From Salinispora mooreana (GTDB lineage: Bacteria; Actinomycetota; Actinomycetes; Mycobacteriales; Micromonosporaceae): a DNA stretch of 64,000 nt. The DNA lies in NCBI RefSeq assembly GCF_000379065.1, contig NZ_KB900614.1, forward strand, positions 4,678,033 to 4,742,032, given 5' to 3'. Shown here piece after piece: positions 1 to 9,027 of the stretch. A model generated the notes under the pieces. The model was given only the letters and a program-made list of their open reading frames with translations, made no database searches and had not been told where the DNA came from. A program made the translations under genes and the position numbers. Numbering within the stretch: the stretch's first letter is position 1; every line of letters starts with the position of its first letter.

Positions 1-717
1 TGGTGCTCGTCTGGTTCCGTAAAGGCGAGGACGTGACCCTGCTGGGCGCCGGGTTCGGGATCTCCCGCGCGACCGCGTACCGGTACCTGGCTGAAGGCGT
101 CACGGTGCTGGCCGCGCAGGCCCAGGATCTGCACGCGGCCCTGCGCCGTGTCGCCGACGACGGCTGGTCGTACGTGATCCTGGACGGGAAACTGTTCGAC
201 TGCGACCGGGTGGCTGAAACCACCGTCAGCGTCAAGGGCGACACGATCGACGCCTGGTATTGCGGCAAGCACCGCGACTTCGGCGGAAATGTTCAAGCGA
301 TCATGCGTCCGGATGGACTGCCCGTGTGGACCTCCGAGGTGATGCCGGGGCACCTACACGACCTCACCTGCGCCCAAGTGCAGGGCATCACCGCCGCCCT
401 GAACTGGGCCGCTTCCGAACTCGACCTGCCCACCCTGGCCGACTCCGGTTACGAAGGCGCAGGCCAAGGCGTCAAAGTCCCGATCAAGCAACCCACCGGC
501 AGGCAACAACTCGCTCCCGACAACCGCGCCTACAACCGGCTACTACGCGGACTGCGCTGGCAGGGCGAACGGGGCTTCGCGATCCTGACCGGACGCTGGA
601 AAACCCTCCGGCGCACCACCGCCAGCCCACGCCGGATCAGCGACATCGTCGCCGCCGCACTTCACCTGACCCACTTCGAGTACAAGTACCTACCGCAAAG
701 TCGCTGAGATTACTTCA
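1..717 (+). mobile_element. IS5-family insertion sequence, copy 1 (left end outside window)
   Basis: This segment matches bases 9164-9880 as far as I could compare by reading. The match stops abruptly after GATTACTTCA, which is the right inverted repeat of the complete copy. The left end lies outside the window. The identity implies a recent duplication. With the second copy it brackets about 8.2 kb of foreign genes in direct orientation. Confidence 0.9.
3..707 (+). CDS. IS5-family DDE transposase (5' truncated by window edge)
   Basis: The visible 234 residues equal residues 47-280 of the full-length protein at 9028-9870. They contain a helix-turn-helix (GISRATAYRYL) and the DDE catalytic triad of the DDE_Tnp_4 type. 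The first Asp is in VILDGKLF, the second in LADSGYEG, and the Glu probably in RWQGERGFAIL. The family cuts and pastes its own IS through the terminal inverted repeats. The gene is interrupted only by the start of the window, and I see no frameshift. Confidence 0.88.
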   Translation: MLVWFRKGEDVTLLGAGFGISRATAYRYLAEGVTVLAAQAQDLHAALRRVADDGWSYVILDGKLFDCDRVAETTVSVKGDTIDAWYCGKHRDFGGNVQAIMRPDGLPVWTSEVMPGHLHDLTCAQVQGITAALNWAASELDLPTLADSGYEGAGQGVKVPIKQPTGRQQLAPDNRAYNRLLRGLRWQGERGFAILTGRWKTLRRTTASPRRISDIVAAALHLTHFEYKYLPQSR

Positions 718-860
718 TTAGCTTATAGCGAATTGATTACTCTTGATGGGGCAATGAAGGCAAATTTGCCGGGTAGTATTAGCGGTGCCATCGACCAAGA
801 TCCCACGAAAACGCATATTCCGTTCAGTGGGTGGAGGAGCTGGTCTTCTTGGGATCGGCC

Positions 861-1235
861 ATGAGTGACATTCGATTTCCCGAGATGCGGCATGAGATGG
901 TTCGGGCCGTGAAGGCCCTGGCAGACCCGGCGTATCAGTGGTCTGCGTGGATCCGACGCGAACTACCTCCCGGCGAGTATGACGAGTTCACTCATCGTAT
1001 CCACATTCTGTGTGATGATACGCAGGTACTGGAAGATCCGGACGCCGCAATCGGCACCTACCTAAGATCTCAGAAGGAAGTCAATGCGATGCGATGCTTG
1101 GCCCAAGCAATCGATTCGTTATTCGACGAATTGGGCACGGATCTTTCCGACGAGGAATATTTACGGGCGCCGGGCTGGACAGCGATCGTGGATGCCGCAG
1201 GTGCGGCGCTCTCAACCCTGAGGGCTAATGGCTAA
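861..1235 (+). CDS. Small conserved hypothetical protein (SCO4402-like)
   Basis: An acidic protein of 124 residues starting MSDIRFPEMR, with conserved-looking blocks LADPAYQWSAWI and SLFDELG. It resembles the uncharacterised actinobacterial SCO4402 family, which often sits in accessory DNA. I recognise no catalytic motif, membrane segment or signal peptide. An in-frame GTG at 831 would add ten residues; I prefer ATG 861 because it follows GGGATCGGCC at a plausible ribosome-binding distance. Its base composition is less GC-rich than the sterol genes, consistent with acquisition. An immunity-type role is possible but is only a guess. Confidence 0.55.
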   Translation: MSDIRFPEMRHEMVRAVKALADPAYQWSAWIRRELPPGEYDEFTHRIHILCDDTQVLEDPDAAIGTYLRSQKEVNAMRCLAQAIDSLFDELGTDLSDEEYLRAPGWTAIVDAAGAALSTLRANG

Positions 1236-1300
1236 CGTGGTCTGCGTCGATGCACTCTTCTGGGTGACATCGTTACGATCCGTGCCCTCGCCGCTCCTAA

Positions 1301-3384
1301 GTGCGCCGAGGGTGATGAGCGTTCGCGGACGTTGCCGTCACGGTTGCCGTCGGGGACTCGACACCAATCTAGATGTATAGGTGTGATGGTTTGCAGTGGA
1401 GGGCTAGCGGGTTTTGCGGTGGCGTGTCGCGTAGCGGTGCGGTGTCGATGTATGCCCGGCATGGGTGATTGCTTGGGGGTGATAGTCCCCTGGGGAGAGA
1501 GGTGGTGCTTGCCCCGAGCCGGAGGCAACGGCGTCGTTGTGAGGCGGGGTCGGGAGGAAGCCCGAGGCGAAGCCCTGCACCGAGGGATACGATCCGTGTA
1601 GTGAGGCGGGGCGGCTTGGGTGAGTCGGCATTGCACGACGAAGCCCGTCACCATCGATAGGGCCGTCACGTAGTCGCGGCGGGTGTAGGGGGAAAGTGAT
1701 CGTTCTTTTCCGGGGAGGTCTGTCCGGGTGTTGCCGCCGCTGGTGGCGACGGTCTCGGCGGTGAGGGCGGGGTGGACTGGGCAGAAGTCAGCAGAGGCCG
1801 TAGTACCGGCGGGGGTCGATGTTTCATGTCGGGATGGGCTGAACGTTAAGTGAGGCGAAGGATCTGGTGTTGCTCGTGTCGGTCGTGGTGATCGCAGCCA
1901 TCCTGCGGACGCGGGCTCGTTGTGGGCGGTGAGGGTGGGTCCGTCCAAGGCTGCGGTGGAGTGTGGCGGCCGGTCGGCGCGCATTGGGGATAGCGTCTTG
2001 GCGGTCGAGGGGCTGTCGTTGTGGGAGCAGGTGCTCTCGCCGCGGAATCTTGGTCGTGCGTTGAAGCGTGTGGAGTCCAATCGGGGTGCATCTGGTGTGG
2101 GTGGTCTGGTTACGCACGAGCTTCGTGGGTGGCTGCGCCAGCACTGGGGGCAGGTCCGGGAGGCTCTGGACGCGGGTACGTACCAGCCGCAGCCGGTGCG
2201 CCGGGTGGTGATCTCTAAGCCCGGGGGCGGTTCGCGGAATTTGGGTGTGCCCACGGTGCTGGACCGGTTGATCCAGCAGGCGATCGCGTAGGTGCTCACG
2301 CCGATCTTCGACCCGCATTTCAGTGGTGCCAGCTTCGGGTTTCGTCCCGGCAGGTCCGCCCATCGGGCGGTGCAGGTCGCGCGGCGAGCGGTCGATGACG
2401 GGCTGTGCTGGGTCGTCGATGTTGATCTGGACCGGTTCTTCGACCGGGTTCAGTTCGATGTGTTCATGGCGCGGGTGGCTCGCAAGGTTGACGACCGTAG
2501 GCTGCTCAAGTTCATCCGCCGGTACCTGGAAGCCGGGGTGATGGTCGATGGGGTCAAACTGGCGACCGAGGAAGGGATGCCGCAGGGCTCCCCACTCTCG
2601 CCGATCTTGTCGAACATGATGCTCGATGACTTGGACCGGGAGCTGTGGCAGCGCGGTCACCGGTTCGTTCGCTAGGCCGACGATGTTCGCGTGTTCGTGC
2701 GTAGCGAACGAGCCGCCCACAGGGTGCTCGCCTCGGTCACGAGGGTGATCGAGGAACGGTTAAGGCTCAAGGTGAACCAGGACAAGTCCTCAGTTCGCTC
2801 GGCTCCGAAGGCAACATTGCTCGGATTCGGGTTCTACTGTTCCGGGTCCGAGGTCAGGATCCGGGTCGATCCCAAGGCGGTGCTGCGGCGCAAGCAGCGG
2901 CTACGCCAACTGACCCGCCGCAACTGGCGGGTGCCGATGGGCAGTCGGATCGAAGAACTCAACGGGTTCATGCTCGGGTGGATGGGCTACTTCCGGCTCG
3001 TCGGCACGCCGACTGTGTTCCGCCGGATGGATGCCTGGCTACACCGCCGGCTGCGGCAGGTGCGCTGGAAGGAATGGAAACTTCCCACACGCAGAGTGCG
3101 AGCCCTCAAGTCGATGGGGATCCCGACTGGCCAAGCCCACCAGTGGGGCAACAGCCGCCGGGGCCATTGGCGTATGGCCAGGTCTACCGCGCTCAGCGTC
3201 GCCCTGCCCGGCGCCTACTGGGACAACCTCGGCCTGCACCGGCTCTTCGGACTCTGGCAACGGTTCAACCGAGCGGCTTGACGAACCGCCGGATGCGGGC
3301 CCGTATGTCCGGTGGTGTGAGAGGGGGTCGGGCGACCCGGCCCCCTACTCGATCCCCGAACCCACTGCGGTGCTGATCCACTGA
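1301..3384 (+). mobile_element. Degraded group II intron (approximate limits)
   Basis: The reverse transcriptase relic lies inside a segment that begins with GTGCG (1301-1305), matching the GUGYG 5' end of bacterial group II introns. It finishes with the structured GAACCGCCGGATGCGG... / CCGGTGGTGTGAGAGG region typically found after the intron ORF, near domains IV/V. The 3' end is placed near GCTGATCCAC at about 3381. Both ends are estimates by eye. The 600 bases before the ORF hold no other gene and fit the ribozyme domains. Confidence 0.5.
1920..3281 (+). pseudogene. ltrA: Group II intron reverse transcriptase/maturase with two in-frame TAG codons
   Basis: A single reading frame of about 454 codons encodes an RT with the usual landmarks: LDRLIQQAIA, DLDRFFDRV, EGMPQGSPLSPILSN, then ADDVRVF and a C-terminal maturase-type region. 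Two TAG codons interrupt it without any frameshift. One at 2289-2291 lies between QAIA and VLTPIF, where family members usually have Gln. The other at 2676-2678 is directly before ADD, replacing the Tyr of the YADD active site. As annotated it cannot be made full length by normal decoding. No endonuclease domain is evident at the C-terminus. Confidence 0.8.
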
Positions 3385-3606
3385 GGGGATCGTCCCCGGC
3401 CTGTTGCCGCGCCGTGGTTGGTTTGATGCTTCTGGTGGTCCGTCGGGTGCGTGCGCGCGGGGCCGAAGGTGTAGCGCGTGCGCGCGGCCCGGCCCAAGCA
3501 GGGCCGTTCTTGATTAGGTGAAGCAATCTTTAGCCCAGTGGCTCCGTCGGCGGCGGGGTCGGTTGGTCGGGGTTTCGGGGCTGCGCCGCTTCTCTCATGC
3601 TGAACG
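3282..3606. other. Intron 3' segment and gene-free spacer
   Basis: About 325 bases between the RT relic and the toxin-antitoxin promoter. The first 100 bases look like the 3' structural part of a group II intron. The rest shows no convincing reading frame or repeat. Confidence 0.4.
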
Positions 3607-3620
3607 GTACCGCATGGTAC
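3607..3620. promoter_or_regulatory. Palindromic operator upstream of the antitoxin
   Basis: GTACC-GCAT-GGTAC is a perfect 5+5 inverted repeat 10 bases before the antitoxin ATG. Phd/YefM antitoxins bind such palindromes to autoregulate their operons; the assignment here is inferred from position. Confidence 0.45.
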
Positions 3621-3630
3621 GGTGTGGTGT

Positions 3631-3930
3631 ATGACGAGGATTACGTTGCGGGAGTTCCGTGATGGCGCGGGTCGGGTGCTGGACGGGGTGGAGCGCACCG
3701 GTGAGCCGGTTGTCATCACGAAGTACGAGCGGCCCGTGGCCGTCCTGGTCGGTATTGACGAGTGGGAGGAGATCGAGGCGTTCCGGGACCGTCGGGACGC
3801 TGCGGTGATTGCTCGTTCCCGTGCTGAGGGTGAGTTCGTGCCGTTGTCGGCGGCTCTGGAGTCGCTCGGGGTGGATCCTCGTGAGGTGGAGGCGCTGCTG
3901 GCCGACCGGGCCGGCGGCGCGGCGGCGTGA
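3631..3930 (+). CDS. Phd/YefM-type antitoxin
   Basis: A 99-residue protein with the N-terminal Phd fold signature, LREFRDGAGRVLDGVERTGE followed by VVITKYERPVAVLVGIDEWE. This is the DNA-binding part that represses the operon, and the variable C-terminal half would wrap the toxin. The ATG at 3631 is preferred over an upstream in-frame GTG at 3622. Its stop codon overlaps the start of the downstream toxin frame (GTGA), the classical arrangement for a coupled antitoxin-toxin pair. The partner toxin carries a stop codon, so this antitoxin may be an orphan. Confidence 0.8.
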   Translation: MTRITLREFRDGAGRVLDGVERTGEPVVITKYERPVAVLVGIDEWEEIEAFRDRRDAAVIARSRAEGEFVPLSAALESLGVDPREVEALLADRAGGAAA

Positions 3931-4169
3931 AGGTGTAGATCGACCGGGATGTGCTGGTCTGGCTGCACAAGCAGCCCCGCAACGTCTTCCTGACCGTCCT
4001 GAGCGCGATCCTCGGCCTGGTCTCCGACCCTGCGCCGCAGAACTCGACCGAGATGCGCGACGGATCCGGGCGTCGGTTGCGGGTCGGTGACTACCGGGTG
4101 CTCTACCGCCTCGACGGTGACGAATTGACCGTCCATGATGTCGGGCATCGCAAGGACGTCTACTCATGA
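3927..4169 (+). pseudogene. RelE/ParE-type toxin with a TAG at codon 4
   Basis: The frame opens with GTG overlapping the antitoxin stop (GTGA) and reads V-K-V-TAG-I-D-R-D-V-L-V-W-L. It then continues open for about 76 codons to a normal stop. The body ends with RLRVGDYRVLYRLDGDELTV and VGHRKDVYS, the conserved end of RelE/ParE ribosome-dependent mRNA interferases. Restart at the ATG-less GTG 3951 (MLVWLHK...) would lose the first strand of the fold. Either the toxin is dead, or it restarts or reads through. Read-through is speculation. Confidence 0.7.
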
Positions 4170-4476
4170 ACCGCCTGGCTCCGGTGGCCATGTCCGGCCG
4201 TCATGGGCTCGCGGTCAAGGGCCATCCAGGGAGCGGTCGCCCGACGCCGCCGGGATGCGCTTGAGCCGGCAGGGGTGGTGGCGTCCATCAGTGGTGGTCC
4301 GGGTCAACGGGCTGCCCTTGTTGCCGGGCGTGCGTCGGTGTTGCTGTCATGACTGCTGTCAGCATCGACGACGCTGATATTCGACGGGTAGAACCGTTAA
4401 GCGAATGTGCAGGTGGGACCCGTCATTATCTAGTGTCCTGCGCCGGGAATTCGTTGATTAATTGTAGGATTGGTGG
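4170..4476. other. Gene-free spacer
   Basis: About 300 bases between the toxin and the IS630 relic. I see no convincing gene, hairpin or repeat here. Confidence 0.4.
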
Positions 4477-4896
4477 GTGGCGCGTAGAGGTCGGCCGGTG
4501 GTTGTGGTGACGTTGACCGATGAGGAACGCGCGACGTTGGTGCGTTGGTCACGGCGGGCCACGTCGTCGTAGGCCCTGGCTCAGCGGTGTCGGATCGTGT
4601 TGGGCTGCGCGGAAGGCAAGTCCAATCAGGATGTTGCTGCGGAGTGGGGGATCTGGCCGCAGACGGTGGGCAAGTGGCGTAACCGGTTCGTGGCCCGCCG
4701 GTTTCAGGGTCTGGTTGACCAGCCCCGGCCGGGCGCACCACGCACGATCGGTGATGAGCAGGTCGAGCAGGTCGTGGTTGCTACCTTGGAGCGCACGCCG
4801 ACCGACGCCACGCACTGGTCGCGGGCGTCGATGGCGGCCGAGTCTGGGCTGTCGCGCTCGACGGTGGGTCGGATCTGGAAGGCCTTCGGCCTTAAA
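4477..4896 (+). pseudogene. IS630-family transposase, 5' part, with in-frame TAG and truncated 3' end
   Basis: Reading from GTG 4477 gives VARRGRPVVVVTLTDEE, a TAG at 4570-4572 (between RRATSS and ALAQRCRIVLG, where relatives carry Gln), then an intact winged helix-turn-helix half with SNQDVAAEWGIWPQTVGKW and DATHWSRASMAAESGLS. The IS630 sequence stops after GRIWKAFGLKP, so the DDE catalytic domain is missing. The sequence immediately downstream is the start of a methyltransferase. An older deletion or recombination therefore joined the two, before the IS701 element landed next to the junction. Confidence 0.8.
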
Positions 4897-4936
4897 CCCA
4901 CCTGGCCCCCACGCCGCCGGCAACCGCGCCCTGGAA

Positions 4937-4956
4937 CTAGTAGTGCTTTGTTAGGT
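4937..4956. repeat. IS701-family left end: CTAG target duplication plus 16-bp inverted repeat
   Basis: CTAGTAGTGCTTTGTTAGGT is the exact reverse complement of 6481-6500. The first four bases, CTAG, are the target duplication (YTAR target, typical of IS701). The remaining 16 bases are the terminal inverted repeat. Confidence 0.9.
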
Positions 4957-6496
4957 CGTTGTGGCGTGTCGCTTGTGTGAGCATGGTGGCGGTGTTTGGC
5001 TGCGGTGCGTGGATGAGCGGGAACTCGCCCGGGTGCGGGGGCGGTTGGAGGACTTCGCGGCGGGGATCTTCGCGGGGTTGCGGGCGGTCGGATCAGCGGG
5101 CGACGGGTCTGCGGTATCTGCGGGGGTTGATGCTGGATGGCCGGCGGAAGTCGATGCAGCCGATGGCGCAGCGGCTCGGGGTGGATCATCAGCAGTTGCA
5201 GCAGTTCCTGACCTCGTCCACCTGGGATGTCGGCGGTGTGCGGCGGCGGCTGGCCACGGCCGCGGTCGAGGTGGTGGCGCCTGAGGTGTGGGTGGTCGAC
5301 GACACTGGATTCCCGAAGGACGGCAAGGCCTCGGCGTGTGTGGCCCGGCAGTACTCCGGCACTCTCGGAAAGGTCGCCAACTGCCAGATCGCCGTCACGG
5401 TTCACGTGGCGACTGACACGGCGTCGGCGGTGCTGAACTGGCGGTTGTTCCTGCCGGAGTCCTGGGATGAGGGCTGCGTGCCCGGCCCGGACGGCAAGCC
5501 CGCCAACGTGCACGCCCGCAGACTGCGTCAGCAGCCGGTCACCCTCGATGCGGCCGGGGCGAAGAAGCCCAACACCCGGGTGCGGCCGGCCGCGCCGAGC
5601 AGATCGCGCAGATCCGCCGCCGGCGGGCGGCATCCAAGGTCCCCGACACCGAGCGGTACCGGCCGAAGTGGCTGATGGCCCTGGACATGCTCGACGAGCT
5701 GGCCCAGTGGGGACTACGTCCGCCGCTGCTGACCGCCGACGCCGGCTACGGGCAGGTCGCCGAGTTCCGTCAGGGATTGACCGAACGCGGCATCGGCTAC
5801 ATTGTCGCGACCACGTCGTCGACCACCGCGCAACCCGGCGACGCCCAACCGGTGCAGGTGCCCTACGCCGGTGTCGGCAAGCATCCCGCACCGCGCTACC
5901 CCCACCCGGCCCGCAGCCTGATACACCTCGCACTGGCCCACGGCGCCGACGCCACGACGCTGGTGCGCTGGCGCGCCCGGCTACCCACACCCGACCGCGA
6001 CCCGGACCGGCCTATCGGTGAACTATCCGGGCACTTCTTCGCCCTACGGGTGCGTCCCGCCGGCCGGGCCATCCGACGCGGACCCCACCGCGGCGACGAC
6101 GGGGTCCTGCCCGAATGCTGGCTACTCGTGCAATGGCCCCCCGGCCAGGACGAACCCAGCGACTACTGGCTGTCCGACCTCCCCGCCGACACACCGCTTG
6201 CCGAACTGGTCCGCCTCGCCAAAAGCCGCTGGCGCATCGAACACGACTACCGCGAGCTCAACACCGCCCTCGGCCTCGACCACTTCGAAGGACGATCCTG
6301 GACCGGCTGGCACCGCCACGTCACCCTCACCGCAGCCGCCCACCTATTCCTCACCCACCTGAGGCTGACACGCCCAAAAGCAGCGGGGCAGACCTGAGCC
6401 TCTACGCCGTCCTGCGCGAACTGCAATACCTACTCGCGACCTGGCTCGGGTTCTGCCCCCTCTGCCACCAACTTGTCCCAACCTAACAAAGCACTA
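4941..6496 (+). mobile_element. IS701-family insertion sequence inserted into a methyltransferase gene
   Basis: The element is 1,556 bases, with perfect 16-bp terminal inverted repeats and flanking CTAG duplications. Removing it with one CTAG restores a continuous frame across the junction (…NRALE-L-GPGAGKVAYALAD…). This proves the insertion target was a methyltransferase gene. The internal transposase is frameshifted, so the element is probably no longer autonomous. Confidence 0.9.
4961..6397 (+). pseudogene. IS701-family transposase, broken by at least two frameshifts
   Basis: Coding similarity moves between frames. ERELARVRGRLEDFAAGIFAG is in one frame; from about 5085 RSDQRATGLRYLRGLMLDG and VVDDTGFPKDG are in another. 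After about 5590 the frame changes again to RYRPKWLMALDMLDELAQWG, LLTADAGYGQVAEF and SRWRIEHDYRELN. These blocks are the conserved DDE regions of IS701 transposases (VVDDTGFPKDG, ADAGYG, RWRIEHDYREL). Two indels could be real decay or sequencing errors in G/C runs; I assume decay. Confidence 0.8.
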
Positions 6497-6500
6497 CTAG
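6481..6500. repeat. IS701-family right end: inverted repeat plus CTAG duplication
   Basis: ACCTAACAAAGCACTACTAG is the exact inverted copy of 4937-4956. The last four bases are the second copy of the CTAG target. Confidence 0.9.
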
Positions 6501-7102
6501 GGCCCGGGGCGGGAAAGGTCGCGTACGCGCTGGCGGACCAGGGTGTGTCCGTCGTCGCGCTCGGCATCTCACCCACGATGTGTAAACGCATCGAACAACA
6601 CCGGGGTACTCGTGCGGTGACCCCCGTCGTCGGTGACATGACCGTCATCGACGTCGACGGCTCGTTTGATCTGGTCTACTCCACCACCAGCACACTGTTC
6701 TCACTGCTGACCCAGCAGCAGCAGATCGACTGCTTCACGAGCATGGCCCGGGTGCTGACCGAGGAGGGCACCGTGGTCGTGGAAGCGTTCGTACCACTGC
6801 GGCAGTGCGCCGTGCTCAACCGCCAGAATGTGGCGCTACGCGCGTTCGACACCGACAGAGTAGACATTTTGGCCACCATGCACGATCCGGTCAGCCAGCG
6901 GATCACCTTCCGCGAGCTACGGATGGCAGACGGGCAACCCGCAGCGGTACTACCCGCCGACATCCGCTACATCTGGCCGTCAGAGCTCGACCTGATGGCA
7001 CAACTGGCCGGACTCACACTGGTCAACCGGTACGGAGGGTGGGACAAACGCCCGTACGAGGCGTCCTGCCCACGGCACGTGTCGGTCTACGGCAGGCCGT
7101 GA
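6497..7102 (+). pseudogene. SAM-dependent methyltransferase, split by the IS701 element
   Basis: A class I methyltransferase whose motif I (ALELGPGAGKVAYALADQG) is divided. The residues up to ALEL are encoded at about 4898-4940, left of the element; the rest is here. Later blocks are VTPVVGDMTVIDV (acidic motif), FDLVYSTTSTLFSL and a C-terminal LTLVNRYGGWDKRPY. The N-terminal cap is also missing because the gene was already fused to the IS630 relic. The substrate cannot be told. The stop is 1 base before the next frame at 7104, so the two were probably co-transcribed. Confidence 0.75.
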
Positions 7103-7103
7103 G

Positions 7104-7656
7104 ATGACGGTGCTGCCCTCTTGGGACCTTCCTCCTGGGACCGACGTGCTGGCCGACCTGACCGACCTGTACCAGCGGTACGAGATCGCGGCCGGTCCAC
7201 CACTGGCAGCCGACCCGCACCTGCTCGACGTGTTCGACCTGGTACTGACCCGGACCAGCGCCCTGGCCTACCGCGAACGGCTGCTGAGCCTGACCCACGC
7301 CGGCCACTGGTGGGCCGGCGACCGAAGCGAGAACACCTCCGGCCTACCTGCGGGTCCAACAGCACCTCGCCCCGATCGCCGGCCTACACGCCCGGTTACA
7401 GGCGTGGGCGGCCCGACTGCCGGTGGGCTGGCTGACCACCCACAGTAGTACCGCCGCCGCGCACCGGCAATGGCTGCGGAACTGCCGCGCCGGCCGTTGG
7501 CTGTCCCCGGGTGAGGAAGACCTCCTGGCCGACCTGGACAGCACCACCGCCTGGCGGCAGCTCTACGAAGACACCGCAGCACGGGTCACCCAAACCAGCC
7601 GCGGTGCCACCGCGTGGGCGGGCATGGCCTCGGTCGCCGCGGCCTGCCGGAGTTGA
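7104..7656 (+). pseudogene. M3-type oligoendopeptidase N-terminal fragment, frameshifted
   Basis: The first frame begins MTVLPSWDLPPGTDV and runs to about 7340. One base has changed there, and the sense continues in another frame as AYLRVQQHLAPIAGLHAR, GWLTTHSS and WLSPGEEDLLADLDSTTAW. This order resembles the N-terminal helical half of actinobacterial M3 oligoendopeptidases. The zinc-binding HExxH domain is absent, since the sequence stops at ASVAAACRS. The family call is tentative. The gene is certainly incomplete. Confidence 0.5.
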
Positions 7657-7698
7657 TGCGGGCGCGCCGGTAGCGAGGACGGTGGCAGCTGTGAGAGG

Positions 7699-8151
7699 TC
7701 AGCTTCCGGAGCGCCGGCTGGCGGTGAAGGCGCGGGCCATGCCGACCGAGGCTGGGGCGGTTTCGGTGAAGCCGAAGCGGGTGTACAGGTGGCGGGCGTC
7801 ACCGTCGGCGATGAGGGAGACGTAGGCGCTGTCGGGCACTTGGCGTTCTAGTTCCGCGGTGAGCGCTTCCATGATCCGCTTGCCGAGCCCATGCCCCTGG
7901 TGCTCGGGGCGTACGCAGACATCGACCACCTGGAAGTGGCAGCCGCCGTCGCCGACCACGCGACCCATCCCGACCGGTTTACCGTCGTGCCGGACAACCA
8001 CGCCATACCACGTGTTCGGCAGGCCGGCGGCGGCTGCGGAGATGGTCTTCGGGCTCAGCCCACTGGCTTCGCGCAGCTCGCGGTAGACAGTGACGGACGG
8101 CACCTCCGCCGCCACAATGTAAGGAGCGAATCCGTTAGTCATTCCTGACAT
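7699..8151 (-). CDS. GNAT-family N-acetyltransferase
   Basis: A protein of 150 residues with the GNAT core: a beta strand and helix WYGVVVRHDGKPVGMGRVVGDG, the acetyl-CoA pyrophosphate loop in VCVRPEHQGHGLGKRI (Q/RxxGxG/A), and the C-terminal strand HLYTRFGFTETAP. It transfers an acetyl group from acetyl-CoA to an unknown amine. The gene is intact, unlike most neighbours, and is oriented against them. The start ATG encodes MSGMTNGFAPY; a second ATG four codons in is an alternative. Confidence 0.85.
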   Translation of the reverse strand: MSGMTNGFAPYIVAAEVPSVTVYRELREASGLSPKTISAAAAGLPNTWYGVVVRHDGKPVGMGRVVGDGGCHFQVVDVCVRPEHQGHGLGKRIMEALTAELERQVPDSAYVSLIADGDARHLYTRFGFTETAPASVGMARAFTASRRSGS

Positions 8152-8887
8152 GGTACCGGCCGGCCAGATCCCTGACCGGCCGGTACCCGCGAGTCAGTTG
8201 GGGTTGGTCGCGCGCTGGAAGCTGCCAGAACGACGAGCGGGCCGGCAAGGCGGCGGCTTCAGCCTGCCAGCGCTGCTAATCGGGTTCTCTCACCCGCATG
8301 TCCCTGCCATGCCGAGCCAGAATCGAAGCCGCGATGGGCGCGGAGATCGCTTTGGTGCAGCCGGGCGTGGTCACGTCGTTGGAGAACGCCCTCCTCGTCG
8401 GGTGGTGCGTACTTGGCGGCGCGGCGGACAATGTCCTCGGCGTCGAAGGTCGCCGACCATGGACCACGCCGACCTGACCTTCGTGCCGGCGCCGACACAG
8501 TACGAACTCGACCGAGGGCTCGGCGCCTTCCGGCGGCGCCGGATCAGCCGACGGTGATCCTGGATGCGCGGCCGTTGATGACGCGGTTGGCCCAGCAACG
8601 GGCCTGCCTGCGGTGATGGCCCAAGTCGGGTCAGGTGGTGATCGGCCTGCCGCCGGCGCAGCTATGCAACCGTATGGTCGTGTCCGCCCGGCGGATCATC
8701 GTCGAGCATTGGCCGCGGGCGGATCGGTGCCCGCTGTCCGCTGTCCGGTGTGTGGGTCGGTGGTGGTACCAGTCACCTAACTGGGCCAAAGGTATTTCGC
8801 CCCAGGCCAGGCCGGAGTCTGATGCGACGGCGTACAGCGATGGTGTGTCCTGGGCGGCCGCGGGCCAGCAGCGACCGCCTACGTGAC
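8152..8887. other. Gene-poor segment with decayed coding traces
   Basis: About 735 bases without a convincing gene. Short open stretches (for example PTVILDARPLMTRLAQQRAC, interrupted by TGA near 8613) look like relics of an accessory gene but cannot be assigned. No hairpin or repeat stands out. Confidence 0.35.
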
Positions 8888-8905
8888 TGAACTGATCTCA
8901 GCGAC
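8888..8905. repeat. IS5-family left terminal inverted repeat
   Basis: TGAACTGATCTCAGCGAC pairs with 9863-9880 at 16 of 18 positions. Confidence 0.8.
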
Positions 8906-9027
8906 GCGAAGGTGTTGATTGGTGCGACACGGGCGAAAGCGATGAGATCGGACGGTGCTGGAAGTGGGCGTGGGGCCCTCGGTAGGTAGTTCTCACCACA
9001 AGATCACCCACACGGTGAGGACCCCAC

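Noticed and set aside
1232..2299. A 355-codon open frame on the minus strand opposite the group II intron region
   Set aside because: Composition is low-complexity Pro/Arg/Thr with no domain. It is the antisense of the intron RNA and RT relic; such long frames are expected in high-GC DNA.
6473..6496. Taking the methyltransferase start from within the IS701 end (MSQPNKALLG...)
   Set aside because: Those codons are the inverted repeat of the element. Excising it restores the true upstream reading ...NRALEL.
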